5,698 nucleotides of DNA from contig JALOAD010000102.1 in the NCBI GenBank assembly GCA_023228995.1, positions 1 to 5,698 of the forward strand. Direction: 5' to 3'. Both the position numbers and the translations under genes were made by a program. The DNA comes from JALOAD01 sp023228995 [NCBI: Candidatus Muiribacterium halophilum] (GTDB lineage: Bacteria > Muiribacteriota > Muiribacteriia > Muiribacteriales). Positions 1 through 5,644 of the stretch are shown here, one piece after another. The notes under the pieces were generated by a model. That model was not told the DNA's origin. It made no database searches and saw nothing but the letters and a program-made list of their open reading frames with translations. Every line of letters begins with the position of its first letter. Position 1 is the stretch's first letter.

Positions 1-345
1 CTGAGGCATTGGACCATCTGCTGCTGATACAACAAGAATAGCTCCATCCATCTGAGCTGCTCCAGTTATCATATTTTTAATATAGTCAGCATGTCCAGGA
101 CAGTCAACATGAGCATAATGTCTGTTTGCTGTCTGATATTCAACATGAGAAGTATTAATAGTTATACCTCTTGCTTTTTCTTCGGGTGCATTATCAATTT
201 CATCATAAGCTTTAATCTCACACCAGCCTTTTTTAGCCATAGCTATTGTAATAGCTGCTGTTAATGTTGTTTTACCATGATCAACGTGACCAATAGTACC
301 GATATTTACATGCGGTTTACTTCTGTCAAATTTTTCCTTAGCCAT
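1..345 (-). CDS. tuf: Elongation factor Tu, N-terminal 115 residues (runs off left edge)
   Basis: EF-Tu is the cytosolic GTPase that carries aminoacyl-tRNA to the ribosomal A site. The visible part begins [14 protein letters not shown] and covers about the first half of the GTP-binding domain. The G1 P-loop GHVDHGKT is at residues 19-26, the switch I motif RGITIN at 59-64 with the magnesium-binding Thr62, and the G3 motif DCPGH at 81-85. These are invariant family motifs, so identity is not in doubt. The frame is open to base 1, and the remaining G4/G5 motifs and domains 2 and 3 (about 280 residues) lie outside the window. The start is supported by GGAGGA at 355-360, nine bases upstream of the ATG. 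It follows a tRNA-Thr gene by 87 bp with no clear promoter or terminator between, so co-transcription with the tRNAs is likely, as in E. coli tufB. I cannot tell whether the genome has a second tuf copy. Confidence 0.98.
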   Translation of the reverse strand, partial: MAKEKFDRSKPHVNIGTIGHVDHGKTTLTAAITIAMAKKGWCEIKAYDEIDNAPEEKARGITINTSHVEYQTANRHYAHVDCPGHADYIKNMITGAAQMDGAILVVSAADGPMPQ

Positions 346-432
346 TATTATCTATCCTCCTTAACAGGCTTTACTATAAATATAATTCATAAAAACAGAA
401 TGTATATTATCATAATTCTCAATAATTTAAAA

Positions 433-508
<76 letters not shown>

Positions 509-549
509 ACGCAATCTATCTGGTTTAGAGATGATTTTTGAGAAAGTGG

Positions 550-634
550 TGGTGGAGGGGGAAGGATTTGAACCTTCGTAGGCGAAGCCGATGGATTTAC
601 AGTCCACTCCCTTTGGCCACTCGGGCACCCCTCC
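550..634 (-). tRNA. tRNA-Tyr (anticodon GUA)
   Basis: This 85-nt class II tRNA has the long variable arm expected for bacterial tRNA-Tyr. The acceptor GGAGGGG pairs fully with CCCCTCC, the T arm is GAAGG/CCTTC around TTCAAAT, and the anticodon loop CTGTAAA gives GTA (plus-strand 598-600). The discriminator is A at 553 and CCA is encoded at 550-552. A second CCA follows directly at 547-549, so the genomic sequence reads ACCACCA; the mature end is taken at the first. It lies 14 bp downstream of tRNA-Thr(UGU). Confidence 0.97.
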
Positions 635-648
635 GGGAACGATAAATA

Positions 649-725
649 TGGAGCCAGTGAAGGGACTTGAACCCCCAACCCTCTGATTACAAGTCAGATG
701 CTCTGCCAAATTGAGCCACACTGGC
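649..725 (-). tRNA. tRNA-Thr (anticodon UGU)
   Basis: This 77-nt class I tRNA reads ACA and probably other ACN threonine codons. The acceptor GCCAGTG pairs fully with CACTGGC, and the anticodon stem TCTGA/TCAGA encloses CTTGTAA, giving TGT (plus-strand 689-691). The discriminator is T and CCA is encoded at 649-651. The T stem GGGGG/CCCTT contains two G-U pairs next to the acceptor, slightly weak but within normal range. It is the first gene of the tRNA-tuf transcript, just downstream of a strong promoter. Confidence 0.97.
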
Positions 726-743
726 ATTTATCGAAGTAGGGTA

Positions 744-772
744 ATTGTACTATCCGGCAAAGCATTCGTCAA
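744..772 (-). promoter_or_regulatory. Sigma-70-type promoter of the tRNA-tuf cluster
   Basis: On the minus strand the -35 box TTGACG (plus 767-772) and -10 box TACAAT (plus 744-749) each match consensus at five of six positions and are separated by exactly 17 bp. A-rich sequence upstream (about 773-800) could act as an UP element. The first tRNA base is 19 bp beyond the -10 box, leaving a 5' leader of roughly 12 bases. This would drive the tRNAs and, by read-through, tuf. Confidence 0.85.
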
Positions 773-785
773 CTTAAAAATGCTT
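760..785. repeat. Inverted repeat bracketing the tRNA promoter -35 box
   Basis: AAGCATT at 760-766 and AATGCTT at 779-785 are perfect 7-bp inverted arms separated by 12 bp, and the -35 box lies inside the spacer. The geometry fits a protein-binding dyad or a weak hairpin at the end of the rlmB transcript. There is no following T-run on the minus strand, so it is not a convincing terminator. Functional meaning is inferred only. Confidence 0.4.
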
Positions 786-819
786 GTTTTTTACCCTTTA
801 TTTCATAATATTGCTTTTT

Positions 820-1644
820 TTATCTTTTAATCTCTATTTTTCTTCTAATTTCAGATAATGTTACACCACATGCAACAGACGCATTTAATGAATTTAATTT
901 ACCATACATTGGTATAAAAAAATCAAAATCTAAACTTTCTCTAATTAGTCTGGATATACCTTTTCCTTCACTGCCAATTACAAGCACTGTCTTCTGGTCA
1001 AAATCAATATTATATATATTTTCTGAAGAATCAGCTTCTCCACCATAAATCCAGTAACCTTTTTCTTTTAACTTTTCAAGAGCATTTTTAAGATTATTTA
1101 CTTTGCTTATTTTAACATGATTTACAGCACCAGCCGATGTTTTCCAAGCTACAGCATTGATTTCAGCACTTCTTTTATCCGGTATAATAACAAGATCAAC
1201 ACCAAAAACCTCAGCACTTCTAAGCATAGCACCTAAATTACCAACATCCTCAATATGGTCAAGGACAAGAACTAATGAATTTTCATAATTTTGTTTTAAA
1301 AATCTATCAATATCATAATATTCAAAATCTTTTATCTGAGCTACCACATTTTGACAATTACTTCCATAAGTATTAAAAAACTTATCTTTTGAAAGTAATA
1401 CAACATCTATTTTATTATCTTTAAGTTCAGAAGATATTTTAGGATCACAAGTAAAAACTTTTATAACCGATGACCCACTTTCCAATGCTTCAAATACAGG
1501 ATTTTTACCATAAATAATATCTTTTTGAAAAGGTTCTTTAACTCTTTCATCTGATTTAAAATTTTTTTTATTATCTTTTGCATTAAAATCACTTTTATAA
1601 TCTTTCCTATCTCTATAATCATTTTTTCTCATAATCTTCGCCAT
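820..1644 (-). CDS. rlmB: 23S rRNA (guanosine-2'-O-)-methyltransferase, RlmB/TrmH (SpoU) family
   Basis: This is a SAM-dependent 2'-O-ribose methyltransferase with the SPOUT knotted fold. RlmB of E. coli modifies G2251 in the 23S rRNA peptidyl-transferase region; the same target is inferred here. At 274 residues it has a lysine/aspartate-rich, probably disordered N-terminal tail (about 1-40). A substrate-binding domain follows, starting at IIYGKNPVFEAL (43-54), then the catalytic domain from about 124. Motif 1 has Asn136 and Arg142 (DVGNLGAMLRSAE), motif 2 is IGSEGKGIS (223-231) with Glu226, and motif 3 is LNSLNASVACGV (250-261) with Asn254. Motif 1 reads DVGN where DPHN/DPQN is common. The ATG at 1644 lies inside mrnC, giving a 26-bp overlap; an in-frame ATG at 1632 (Met5) is a fair alternative, since AAGGG sits 12 bases before it but directly abuts the first ATG. 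The exact target guanosine cannot be read from sequence. Confidence 0.92.
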   Translation of the reverse strand: MAKIMRKNDYRDRKDYKSDFNAKDNKKNFKSDERVKEPFQKDIIYGKNPVFEALESGSSVIKVFTCDPKISSELKDNKIDVVLLSKDKFFNTYGSNCQNVVAQIKDFEYYDIDRFLKQNYENSLVLVLDHIEDVGNLGAMLRSAEVFGVDLVIIPDKRSAEINAVAWKTSAGAVNHVKISKVNNLKNALEKLKEKGYWIYGGEADSSENIYNIDFDQKTVLVIGSEGKGISRLIRESLDFDFFIPMYGKLNSLNASVACGVTLSEIRRKIEIKR

Positions 1645-2002
1645 CCCTTATAAAATCTTCCACAGCTTTAAATATATCCTCAACCCTCTGATTATTACCA
1701 TTAAGATAAAGCAAACCAATCAAAGCTTCAAAAGCAGTTGATTGTTTTTCACTTGGTGATTTTCCGGTTTTTTTATTATTTCTTGACCTTCTCAAAAAAT
1801 CAAGTTCTTCTTCATCAAAAAAACTCTCTTTCATATAATGAAGAATTTCAACCTGTTTTTTACCACAAACAAATTTAACAACTTTAGAATGCAGTAAATT
1901 TATATCACATGGAATTTTAGCTAAAAAAAACATTCTAATTCTCAACTCATATAAAACATCACCTATATATGCCAAAGTATTAAAATCGTGTTTACTGTCC
2001 AT
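1619..2002 (-). CDS. mrnC: Mini-ribonuclease III (23S rRNA maturation)
   Basis: Mini-RNase III is a dimeric double-strand endoribonuclease made of an RNase III catalytic domain without the dsRNA-binding domain. In Bacillus subtilis it matures both ends of 23S rRNA. With the start used here the protein is 127 residues (B. subtilis about 143). It opens MDSKHDFNTLAYIGDVLYEL, closely resembling the family signature, with the catalytic aspartate at residue 15. It ends with the second family block, FLRRSRNNKKTGKSP followed by STAFEALIGLLYL, which supplies the second acidic site. The frame stays open upstream, with ATGs at 2008, 2032 and 2044, but those extra residues lie over cysS and do not look family-like. 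I therefore chose 2002, which overlaps the cysS stop by 11 bp. No clear Shine-Dalgarno precedes it, so coupling to cysS termination is inferred. Its 3' end overlaps rlmB. Confidence 0.92.
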   Translation of the reverse strand: MDSKHDFNTLAYIGDVLYELRIRMFFLAKIPCDINLLHSKVVKFVCGKKQVEILHYMKESFFDEEELDFLRRSRNNKKTGKSPSEKQSTAFEALIGLLYLNGNNQRVEDIFKAVEDFIRDGEDYEKK

Positions 2003-3401
2003 CAACATACCAAGTTGTCTTTTCTTTTCCATCCTGAATAACAATGTTTTTATCTTTTAAAATATCTCTAATTTCATCAGCTCTCTTAAAATCACGATTA
2101 TTTCTTGCAGCATTTCTTTCAGCAATAAGTTTTTCTATTTCATCATTATCAGAGTCAGCACTCTGATTTTCTTCAATATCAACAATAGAGTTAAATACAT
2201 TAATAAACTTATCAACTTTATCTTTTGATACATTATCAAACTTTTTATCAGAAATAGCAGAATTAACATCTCTAATCATAATAAAAAGATGGCCAAGAGC
2301 TTTTGATATATTAAGATCATCATCCAAAGCAATTATAAATTCTTTAAAATTATTAACTATATTTTTAACAAGCTCACCATTCACCTCATTACACAAAGGA
2401 GAATCATTAACTCTTCGAAGAAATTCATTATATTTTTTAACAGTCGTCTCAGCCTGTCTAACACCATCTAAAGTAAAGTTCATTTTGGCTCTATAATGAC
2501 TTGATAATAAAAGATATCTAATCGCCAAAGGATTAAATTCAGAAAGGTCTCTTAAAGTATAAAAATTCCCCAAAGACTTAGACATTTTTTGATTATCAAC
2601 CTTAAGATGTTCAGCATGAAGCCAGTAATTTACAAACTTTTTGCCAGTACAAGCTTCAACCTGTGCAATTTCATTTTCATGATGAGGAAATATATTATCA
2701 ACTCCACCCGTATGTATATCAAAAGAATTACCAAGATATTTCATACTCATAGCAGAACATTCAATATGCCAACCAGGTCTTCCCACTCCAAAAGGTGAAT
2801 CCCATGAAGGTTCTCCAGACTCAGAATCTGTTTTTTTCCAAAGAACAAAATCTCTAACATCTTCTTTTTCATACTCATCAGAATCATATCTTGAGCCAGA
2901 AATAACATTTTCAAAATCTATTTTAGAAAGTTTACCATAATCTTTAAACTCTGAAATTCTAAAATAAGTAGAACCATCTTTTTTATAAGTAACTTTATTT
3001 TTTTCAAGGCTTTTAATAAGATTTATCATTTCGTCAACATGCTCAGTAGCTCTAGGATAATGTTCAGCTTTTTCAATTCTTAAAATTTCAAGATCATCAA
3101 AAAAAGCTTTTTCATATTTTTTAGTATATTCCTCAAGAGAAACACCTTGCTCCATAGAATTTTTTATAGTCTTGTCATCAACATCTGTAATATTCATAAC
3201 CTGAGTAACTTTATAACCTTTTACTTTAAGATATCTTCTTAAAAGATCTTCAAATATAAAAGTTCTAAAATTACCAATATGTGCATAAGAATAAACAGTA
3301 GGTCCGCATGTATACATACGAACTTCACCATTTATCAATGGTATAAATATCTCTTTTTTTTGAGACAAAGTATTATAAAAAAATGCAGGACTCTCAATCA
3401 T
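1992..3401 (-). CDS. cysS: Cysteinyl-tRNA synthetase
   Basis: This class I synthetase attaches cysteine to tRNA-Cys using ATP. It has 469 residues, a normal length. The HIGH-type signature is HIGN at 41-44, just after the family sequence YTCGPTVY (30-37). KMSKS is intact at 271-275. The four zinc ligands that select cysteine thiol are visible as Cys32, Cys214 (in GWHIECSAMS), His239 and Glu243 (in PHHENEIAQ). The DALR-type helical tRNA-binding region follows from about 330, ending in an acidic stretch and the typical ERNAARNNRDFKRADEIRD helix. The start is fixed by AAAGGAG at 3409-3415, seven bases before the ATG. It is separated from gltX by 243 bp of structured sequence and overlaps mrnC, so it is likely the first gene of a cysS-mrnC-rlmB transcript. 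No T-box leader is visible. Confidence 0.98.
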   Translation of the reverse strand: MIESPAFFYNTLSQKKEIFIPLINGEVRMYTCGPTVYSYAHIGNFRTFIFEDLLRRYLKVKGYKVTQVMNITDVDDKTIKNSMEQGVSLEEYTKKYEKAFFDDLEILRIEKAEHYPRATEHVDEMINLIKSLEKNKVTYKKDGSTYFRISEFKDYGKLSKIDFENVISGSRYDSDEYEKEDVRDFVLWKKTDSESGEPSWDSPFGVGRPGWHIECSAMSMKYLGNSFDIHTGGVDNIFPHHENEIAQVEACTGKKFVNYWLHAEHLKVDNQKMSKSLGNFYTLRDLSEFNPLAIRYLLLSSHYRAKMNFTLDGVRQAETTVKKYNEFLRRVNDSPLCNEVNGELVKNIVNNFKEFIIALDDDLNISKALGHLFIMIRDVNSAISDKKFDNVSKDKVDKFINVFNSIVDIEENQSADSDNDEIEKLIAERNAARNNRDFKRADEIRDILKDKNIVIQDGKEKTTWYVDGQ

Positions 3402-3545
3402 ATAAAAACTCCTTTGATATCTTATTTACCAACTGTTAAAACAGTCTAATTAGTATGACTTAGCACTGCCTTCAGCAGTTAGTGAGTATAAATCGTAAAA
3501 CAACTAATATACCCGTGACTGTAATTTTTCGAAAAAAATTGCTTG

Positions 3546-3588
3546 TGACAAAAGTCTTCGATTTTCCTGTAACAATTCGACTTTGTCA
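3546..3588. repeat. Long inverted repeat in gltX-cysS intergenic region
   Basis: TGACAAAAGTC (3546-3556) is the inverse complement of GACTTTGTCA (3579-3588) apart from one extra base, with a 22-bp spacer. In RNA from the minus strand this would form a roughly 10-bp stem with one bulge. The candidate cysS promoter overlaps it, so it may equally be an operator-like DNA dyad. Confidence 0.5.
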
Positions 3589-3589
3589 A
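3561..3589 (-). promoter_or_regulatory. Candidate cysS promoter
   Basis: On the minus strand a perfect -35 box TTGACA (plus 3584-3589) is followed after 17 bp by GAAAAT (plus 3561-3566), which matches the -10 consensus at only four of six positions. It would start transcription about 150 bp upstream of the cysS ATG. Such matches arise by chance in AT-rich DNA, and read-through from gltX is an alternative. Confidence 0.4.
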
Positions 3590-3610
3590 AATTAGCGTAA
3601 TTTCATCACT

Positions 3611-3635
3611 AATTAGATGCAAAGCATCGCTAATT
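3611..3635. repeat. Hairpin just downstream of gltX
   Basis: AATTA-GATGC (3611-3620) pairs with GCATC (3624-3628) and TAATT (3631-3635) around a three-base loop, with a two-base bulge. On the minus strand it lies 10 bp past the gltX stop. It is not followed by a T-run, so it may stabilise the gltX mRNA 3' end or belong to a repeat element; a classical intrinsic terminator is unlikely. Confidence 0.5.
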
Positions 3636-3664
3636 GCTAATTGTCTATTTATAGACGCTAATTG
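3629..3664. repeat. GCTAATTG direct repeats around a palindrome at the gltX stop
   Basis: GCTAATTG occurs at 3629-3636, 3636-3643 (sharing one G) and 3657-3664. Between the second and third copies is GTCTAT-TT-ATAGAC (3643-3656). The gltX stop codon (3645-3647) lies in this palindrome and the third copy encodes part of the last gltX codons, so the repeat array runs into the coding sequence. Confidence 0.6.
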
Positions 3665-5108
3665 CTTCTAAAAATTCTTTCATTCTTTTAAGCGATCTTT
3701 CTTTACCCAAAACTATAAGCATTTCATAGACTCCAGGACCAGAAGTCTTATAAGTCAAAGCAACTCTCATAGGCATAAACAATTCCTTGCCCTTAATCTT
3801 AAATTCATTTTGAATAGTTCTCAAAGCTTGTTTAAGACTCTCTTCATTATAATCATTTTCAGGAATATTTCCCAATCGCTCAATATAATTTTCAACAACA
3901 GTAAAAGCCGATTCTTTAGAAAAAATCTCTTTAATTTCTTCATCAATAGTTTTATCAATAGTATTATCAAAATAATAAACCATCTCTTTATTAACATCAG
4001 CAAGTACAGTAATCGGTTCACTAATAACAGTCATAATCCTCTTAAAAAAAGCTTTATCACTTATATCATATAATTTTTTATCAACAAAAGGAATCGCATA
4101 ATCAACAAGTTTATCAATATCAATACTCTGAATATATTGACTATTCATCCATCTTAACTTTGTATTATCAAAAACAGCCGGAGATTTAGAAACATCTTTA
4201 AGCTCAAATTTTTCAATAATACTTTCAATAGGAATAATTTCCTCATTACTTTTAGGAGACCATCCTAAAAGCGAAAGATAATTAACAACAGCTTCTTTAA
4301 TAAAACCATCTTTTTGATACTCTTCAACCGAAGTTGCACCATGTCTTTTGGAAAGTCTAGAACCATCATTCCCAAGAATCATAGGAATATGTGCGAATTC
4401 AGGAATTTTAGCCTTTAATGCTTCATAAAGAAGAATCTGTTTTGGAGTATTCGTCAAATGATCATCTCCACGAATAACATGAGTAATTTTCATACTATAA
4501 TCATCAATAACAACAGCAAAATTATAAGAAGGAAAACCATCTGTTTTTAAAAGAACAAAATCACCTATAAGATTACTATCAAACTTTACATCACCTCTTG
4601 AAAGGTCAGTAAATAATATTTGTTTATCTTTAGGAACTTCAAACCTTATTACAGGTTTTCTACCCTCTTTTTCAAACTTTTGAACTTCATCAGAAGATAA
4701 ATTTCTACATCTACCAGAATAAACAGCATCTTTACCCTGTTCAAGACATTTTTTTCTTTCTTCATCAAGTTCTTCATTTGTACAATAACATTTAAAAGCT
4801 TTTTTTTGAGCAACAAGCTTTTGGGCATATTCTCTATATATATAAAGCCTTTCAGACTGTCTATAAGGACCAAAATCTCCGCCATTTAACGGGCCTTCAT
4901 CCCAATCAAGTCCAAGCCATTTCATAGCACGAAAAATAACTTCTTCCGAATCTTTAGTTGATCTTTCCTGATCTGTATCCTCTATTCTCAATATAAATTT
5001 ACCATTATATCGCTTTGCTAAAAGCCAATTAAATAAAGCTGTTCTTGCACCACCAATGTGAAGATACCCAGTAGGGGAAGGAGCGAATCTTACTCTACAC
5101 TCTTTCAT
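3645..5108 (-). CDS. gltX: Glutamyl-tRNA synthetase
   Basis: This class I synthetase charges tRNA-Glu with glutamate, which also supplies tRNA-dependent tetrapyrrole synthesis in bacteria that use that route. It is 487 residues long, normal for the bacterial family. The HIGH signature is LHIGG within APSPTGYLHIGGARTALFNW (9-28), followed by LRIEDTD (40-46). Cys107, Cys109 and Cys134, with Tyr130, form the zinc-binding element found in E. coli-type GltX. The anticodon-side catalytic loop is SRLSKRHG (250-257), the KMSKS equivalent. The helical anticodon-binding domain fills about 320-487. The start is fixed by the strong GGAGGAG Shine-Dalgarno at 5111-5117, set close to the ATG. A candidate promoter lies directly upstream. 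Whether it is discriminating for tRNA-Glu or also charges tRNA-Gln depends on whether glnS or gatCAB exists elsewhere. Confidence 0.98.
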   Translation of the reverse strand: MKECRVRFAPSPTGYLHIGGARTALFNWLLAKRYNGKFILRIEDTDQERSTKDSEEVIFRAMKWLGLDWDEGPLNGGDFGPYRQSERLYIYREYAQKLVAQKKAFKCYCTNEELDEERKKCLEQGKDAVYSGRCRNLSSDEVQKFEKEGRKPVIRFEVPKDKQILFTDLSRGDVKFDSNLIGDFVLLKTDGFPSYNFAVVIDDYSMKITHVIRGDDHLTNTPKQILLYEALKAKIPEFAHIPMILGNDGSRLSKRHGATSVEEYQKDGFIKEAVVNYLSLLGWSPKSNEEIIPIESIIEKFELKDVSKSPAVFDNTKLRWMNSQYIQSIDIDKLVDYAIPFVDKKLYDISDKAFFKRIMTVISEPITVLADVNKEMVYYFDNTIDKTIDEEIKEIFSKESAFTVVENYIERLGNIPENDYNEESLKQALRTIQNEFKIKGKELFMPMRVALTYKTSGPGVYEMLIVLGKERSLKRMKEFLEAISVYK

Positions 5109-5134
5109 ATCTCCTCCTCAAAATGTTTTCAAAA

Positions 5135-5164
5135 ACTATATCACAAAAACGCAATATTACGCAA
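5135..5164 (-). promoter_or_regulatory. Probable gltX promoter
   Basis: On the minus strand TTGCGT (plus 5159-5164) and TATAGT (plus 5135-5140) are 18 bp apart, at four and five of six consensus positions. Initiation about seven bases after the -10 box would give a short leader of about 20 bases ending in the gltX Shine-Dalgarno. TTGCGT is repeated 10 bp downstream (plus 5149-5154) inside the spacer. Confidence 0.6.
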
Positions 5165-5180
5165 TCGGAAAATATATAAA

Positions 5181-5224
5181 GCGTATAAAATCTGTATATG
5201 AAGCGTATAAAATCTGTATATGAA
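5181..5224. repeat. Two perfect tandem copies of a 22-bp unit upstream of gltX
   Basis: The unit starts GCGTATAAAA and ends CTGTATATGAA, occupying 5181-5202 and 5203-5224 with no differences. A partial copy precedes it (TATATAAA at 5173-5180, compared with TATATGAA) and GC follows, so the array may once have been longer. It lies about 17 bp upstream of the gltX -35 box. On the minus strand each unit carries TATACA and TATACG, which resemble -10 boxes. Confidence 0.9.
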
Positions 5225-5274
5225 GCAGTATTTTATTCAGATTTGTTTTAAAATTATTAATTGAGTCTTCTGAT

Positions 5275-5360
5275 TAAATAAACAAAAATTAATATAATGT
5301 CATCCCAGCATGATTCTGAATTTTTGTCATCCCGGTACTATTCTGAGCCGGGATCTCGCT
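5275..5360. repeat. GTCATCCCGG-type repeat, copy A (two units, terminal hairpin)
   Basis: An AT-rich head ending AATATAAT (up to 5298) is followed by a 27-bp unit from GTCATCCC to GAATTTTT (5299-5325), then a second unit starting at 5326. In the second unit ATCCCGG (5328-5334) is perfectly complementary to CCGGGAT (5347-5353) around a 12-base loop, giving a 7-bp GC-rich hairpin that stands out in this AT-rich DNA. T-rich sequence follows on the plus strand. It resembles dispersed palindromic intergenic repeats seen in several bacterial genomes. Confidence 0.8.
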
Positions 5361-5401
5361 TTTGATTTTTTTATCATTACAATAACGCAAAAAAATAATC
5401 A

Positions 5402-5500
5402 TTCGGTACCATTCGATATTTTACATCCATATAAAATATCTCTTTACCTTCGTTCACTTATAATACATCCGTATATTATATGCTTCGCAACGTTCACTCA
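5402..5500. repeat. Degenerate repeat remnants
   Basis: TTCGGTACCATTCGATATTT (5403-5422) resembles a decayed copy of the 27-bp unit. It is followed by two similar stretches, about 5423-5460 and 5466-5500, each starting ACATCC(A/G)TATA and containing CGTTCACT near its end. Alignment by eye needs several mismatches and a short gap, so this is a tentative call. Confidence 0.4.
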
Positions 5501-5644
5501 AGTTACCGAGTAGATTTTTTTTTTGCTTTTGTTTATAAAAACTCCTTCATACTTTATTTTAATTGAAAAACTTCTAACGAGTTCTTGTAATTGTTGCAAG
5601 ATATATTTTTTTAATCTTTTATAAAAATCAAAATCTTTTTGTTT

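Larger units (their letters stand above)
3402..3644 (-). promoter_or_regulatory. Structured gltX-cysS intergenic region / cysS leader
   Basis: This stretch has no gene I can support but is dense in dyads. Besides the elements listed separately, it holds ACTGTT-AA-AACAGT (3432-3445), ACTGC-loop-GCAGT (3465-3479) and a 7-bp stem with TTCG loop on the minus strand (3523-3540). The palindrome CTAATTAG occurs at both ends (3446-3453 and 3609-3616). It lacks the T-box consensus found upstream of many Firmicute cysS genes. It could be an untranslated leader, a 3' end of the gltX transcript, or a dispersed repeat element inserted between the genes. Confidence 0.45.

Noticed and set aside
346-432. A separate tuf promoter in the tRNA-tuf gap
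   Set aside because: TATAGT- and TTGAGA-like words are present but not at a workable spacing.
2589-2798. Plus-strand open frame opposite cysS
   Set aside because: Antisense shadow of the conserved cysS catalytic region, with no ribosome-binding site.
3402-3644. T-box riboswitch upstream of cysS
   Set aside because: The minus strand lacks the T-box sequence (GGGTGGNACCGCG-like) and the usual following terminator.
3810-4073. Open frames overlapping gltX on both strands
   Set aside because: Low-complexity Leu/Ile/Lys or Asn/Ser/Phe-rich shadows of the gltX helical domain.
5299-5360. Possible CRISPR array
   Set aside because: The 27-bp units abut directly with no unique spacers, and no cas genes are nearby.
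5310-5513. A 67-codon plus-strand open frame upstream of gltX
   Set aside because: It starts inside the 27-bp repeat, has no ribosome-binding site, and its residues reflect repeat DNA, with no protein-like pattern.
5585-5613. Possible plus-strand terminator (TCTTG...CAAGA then T-run)
   Set aside because: The stem is only five base pairs and no plus-strand gene precedes it.
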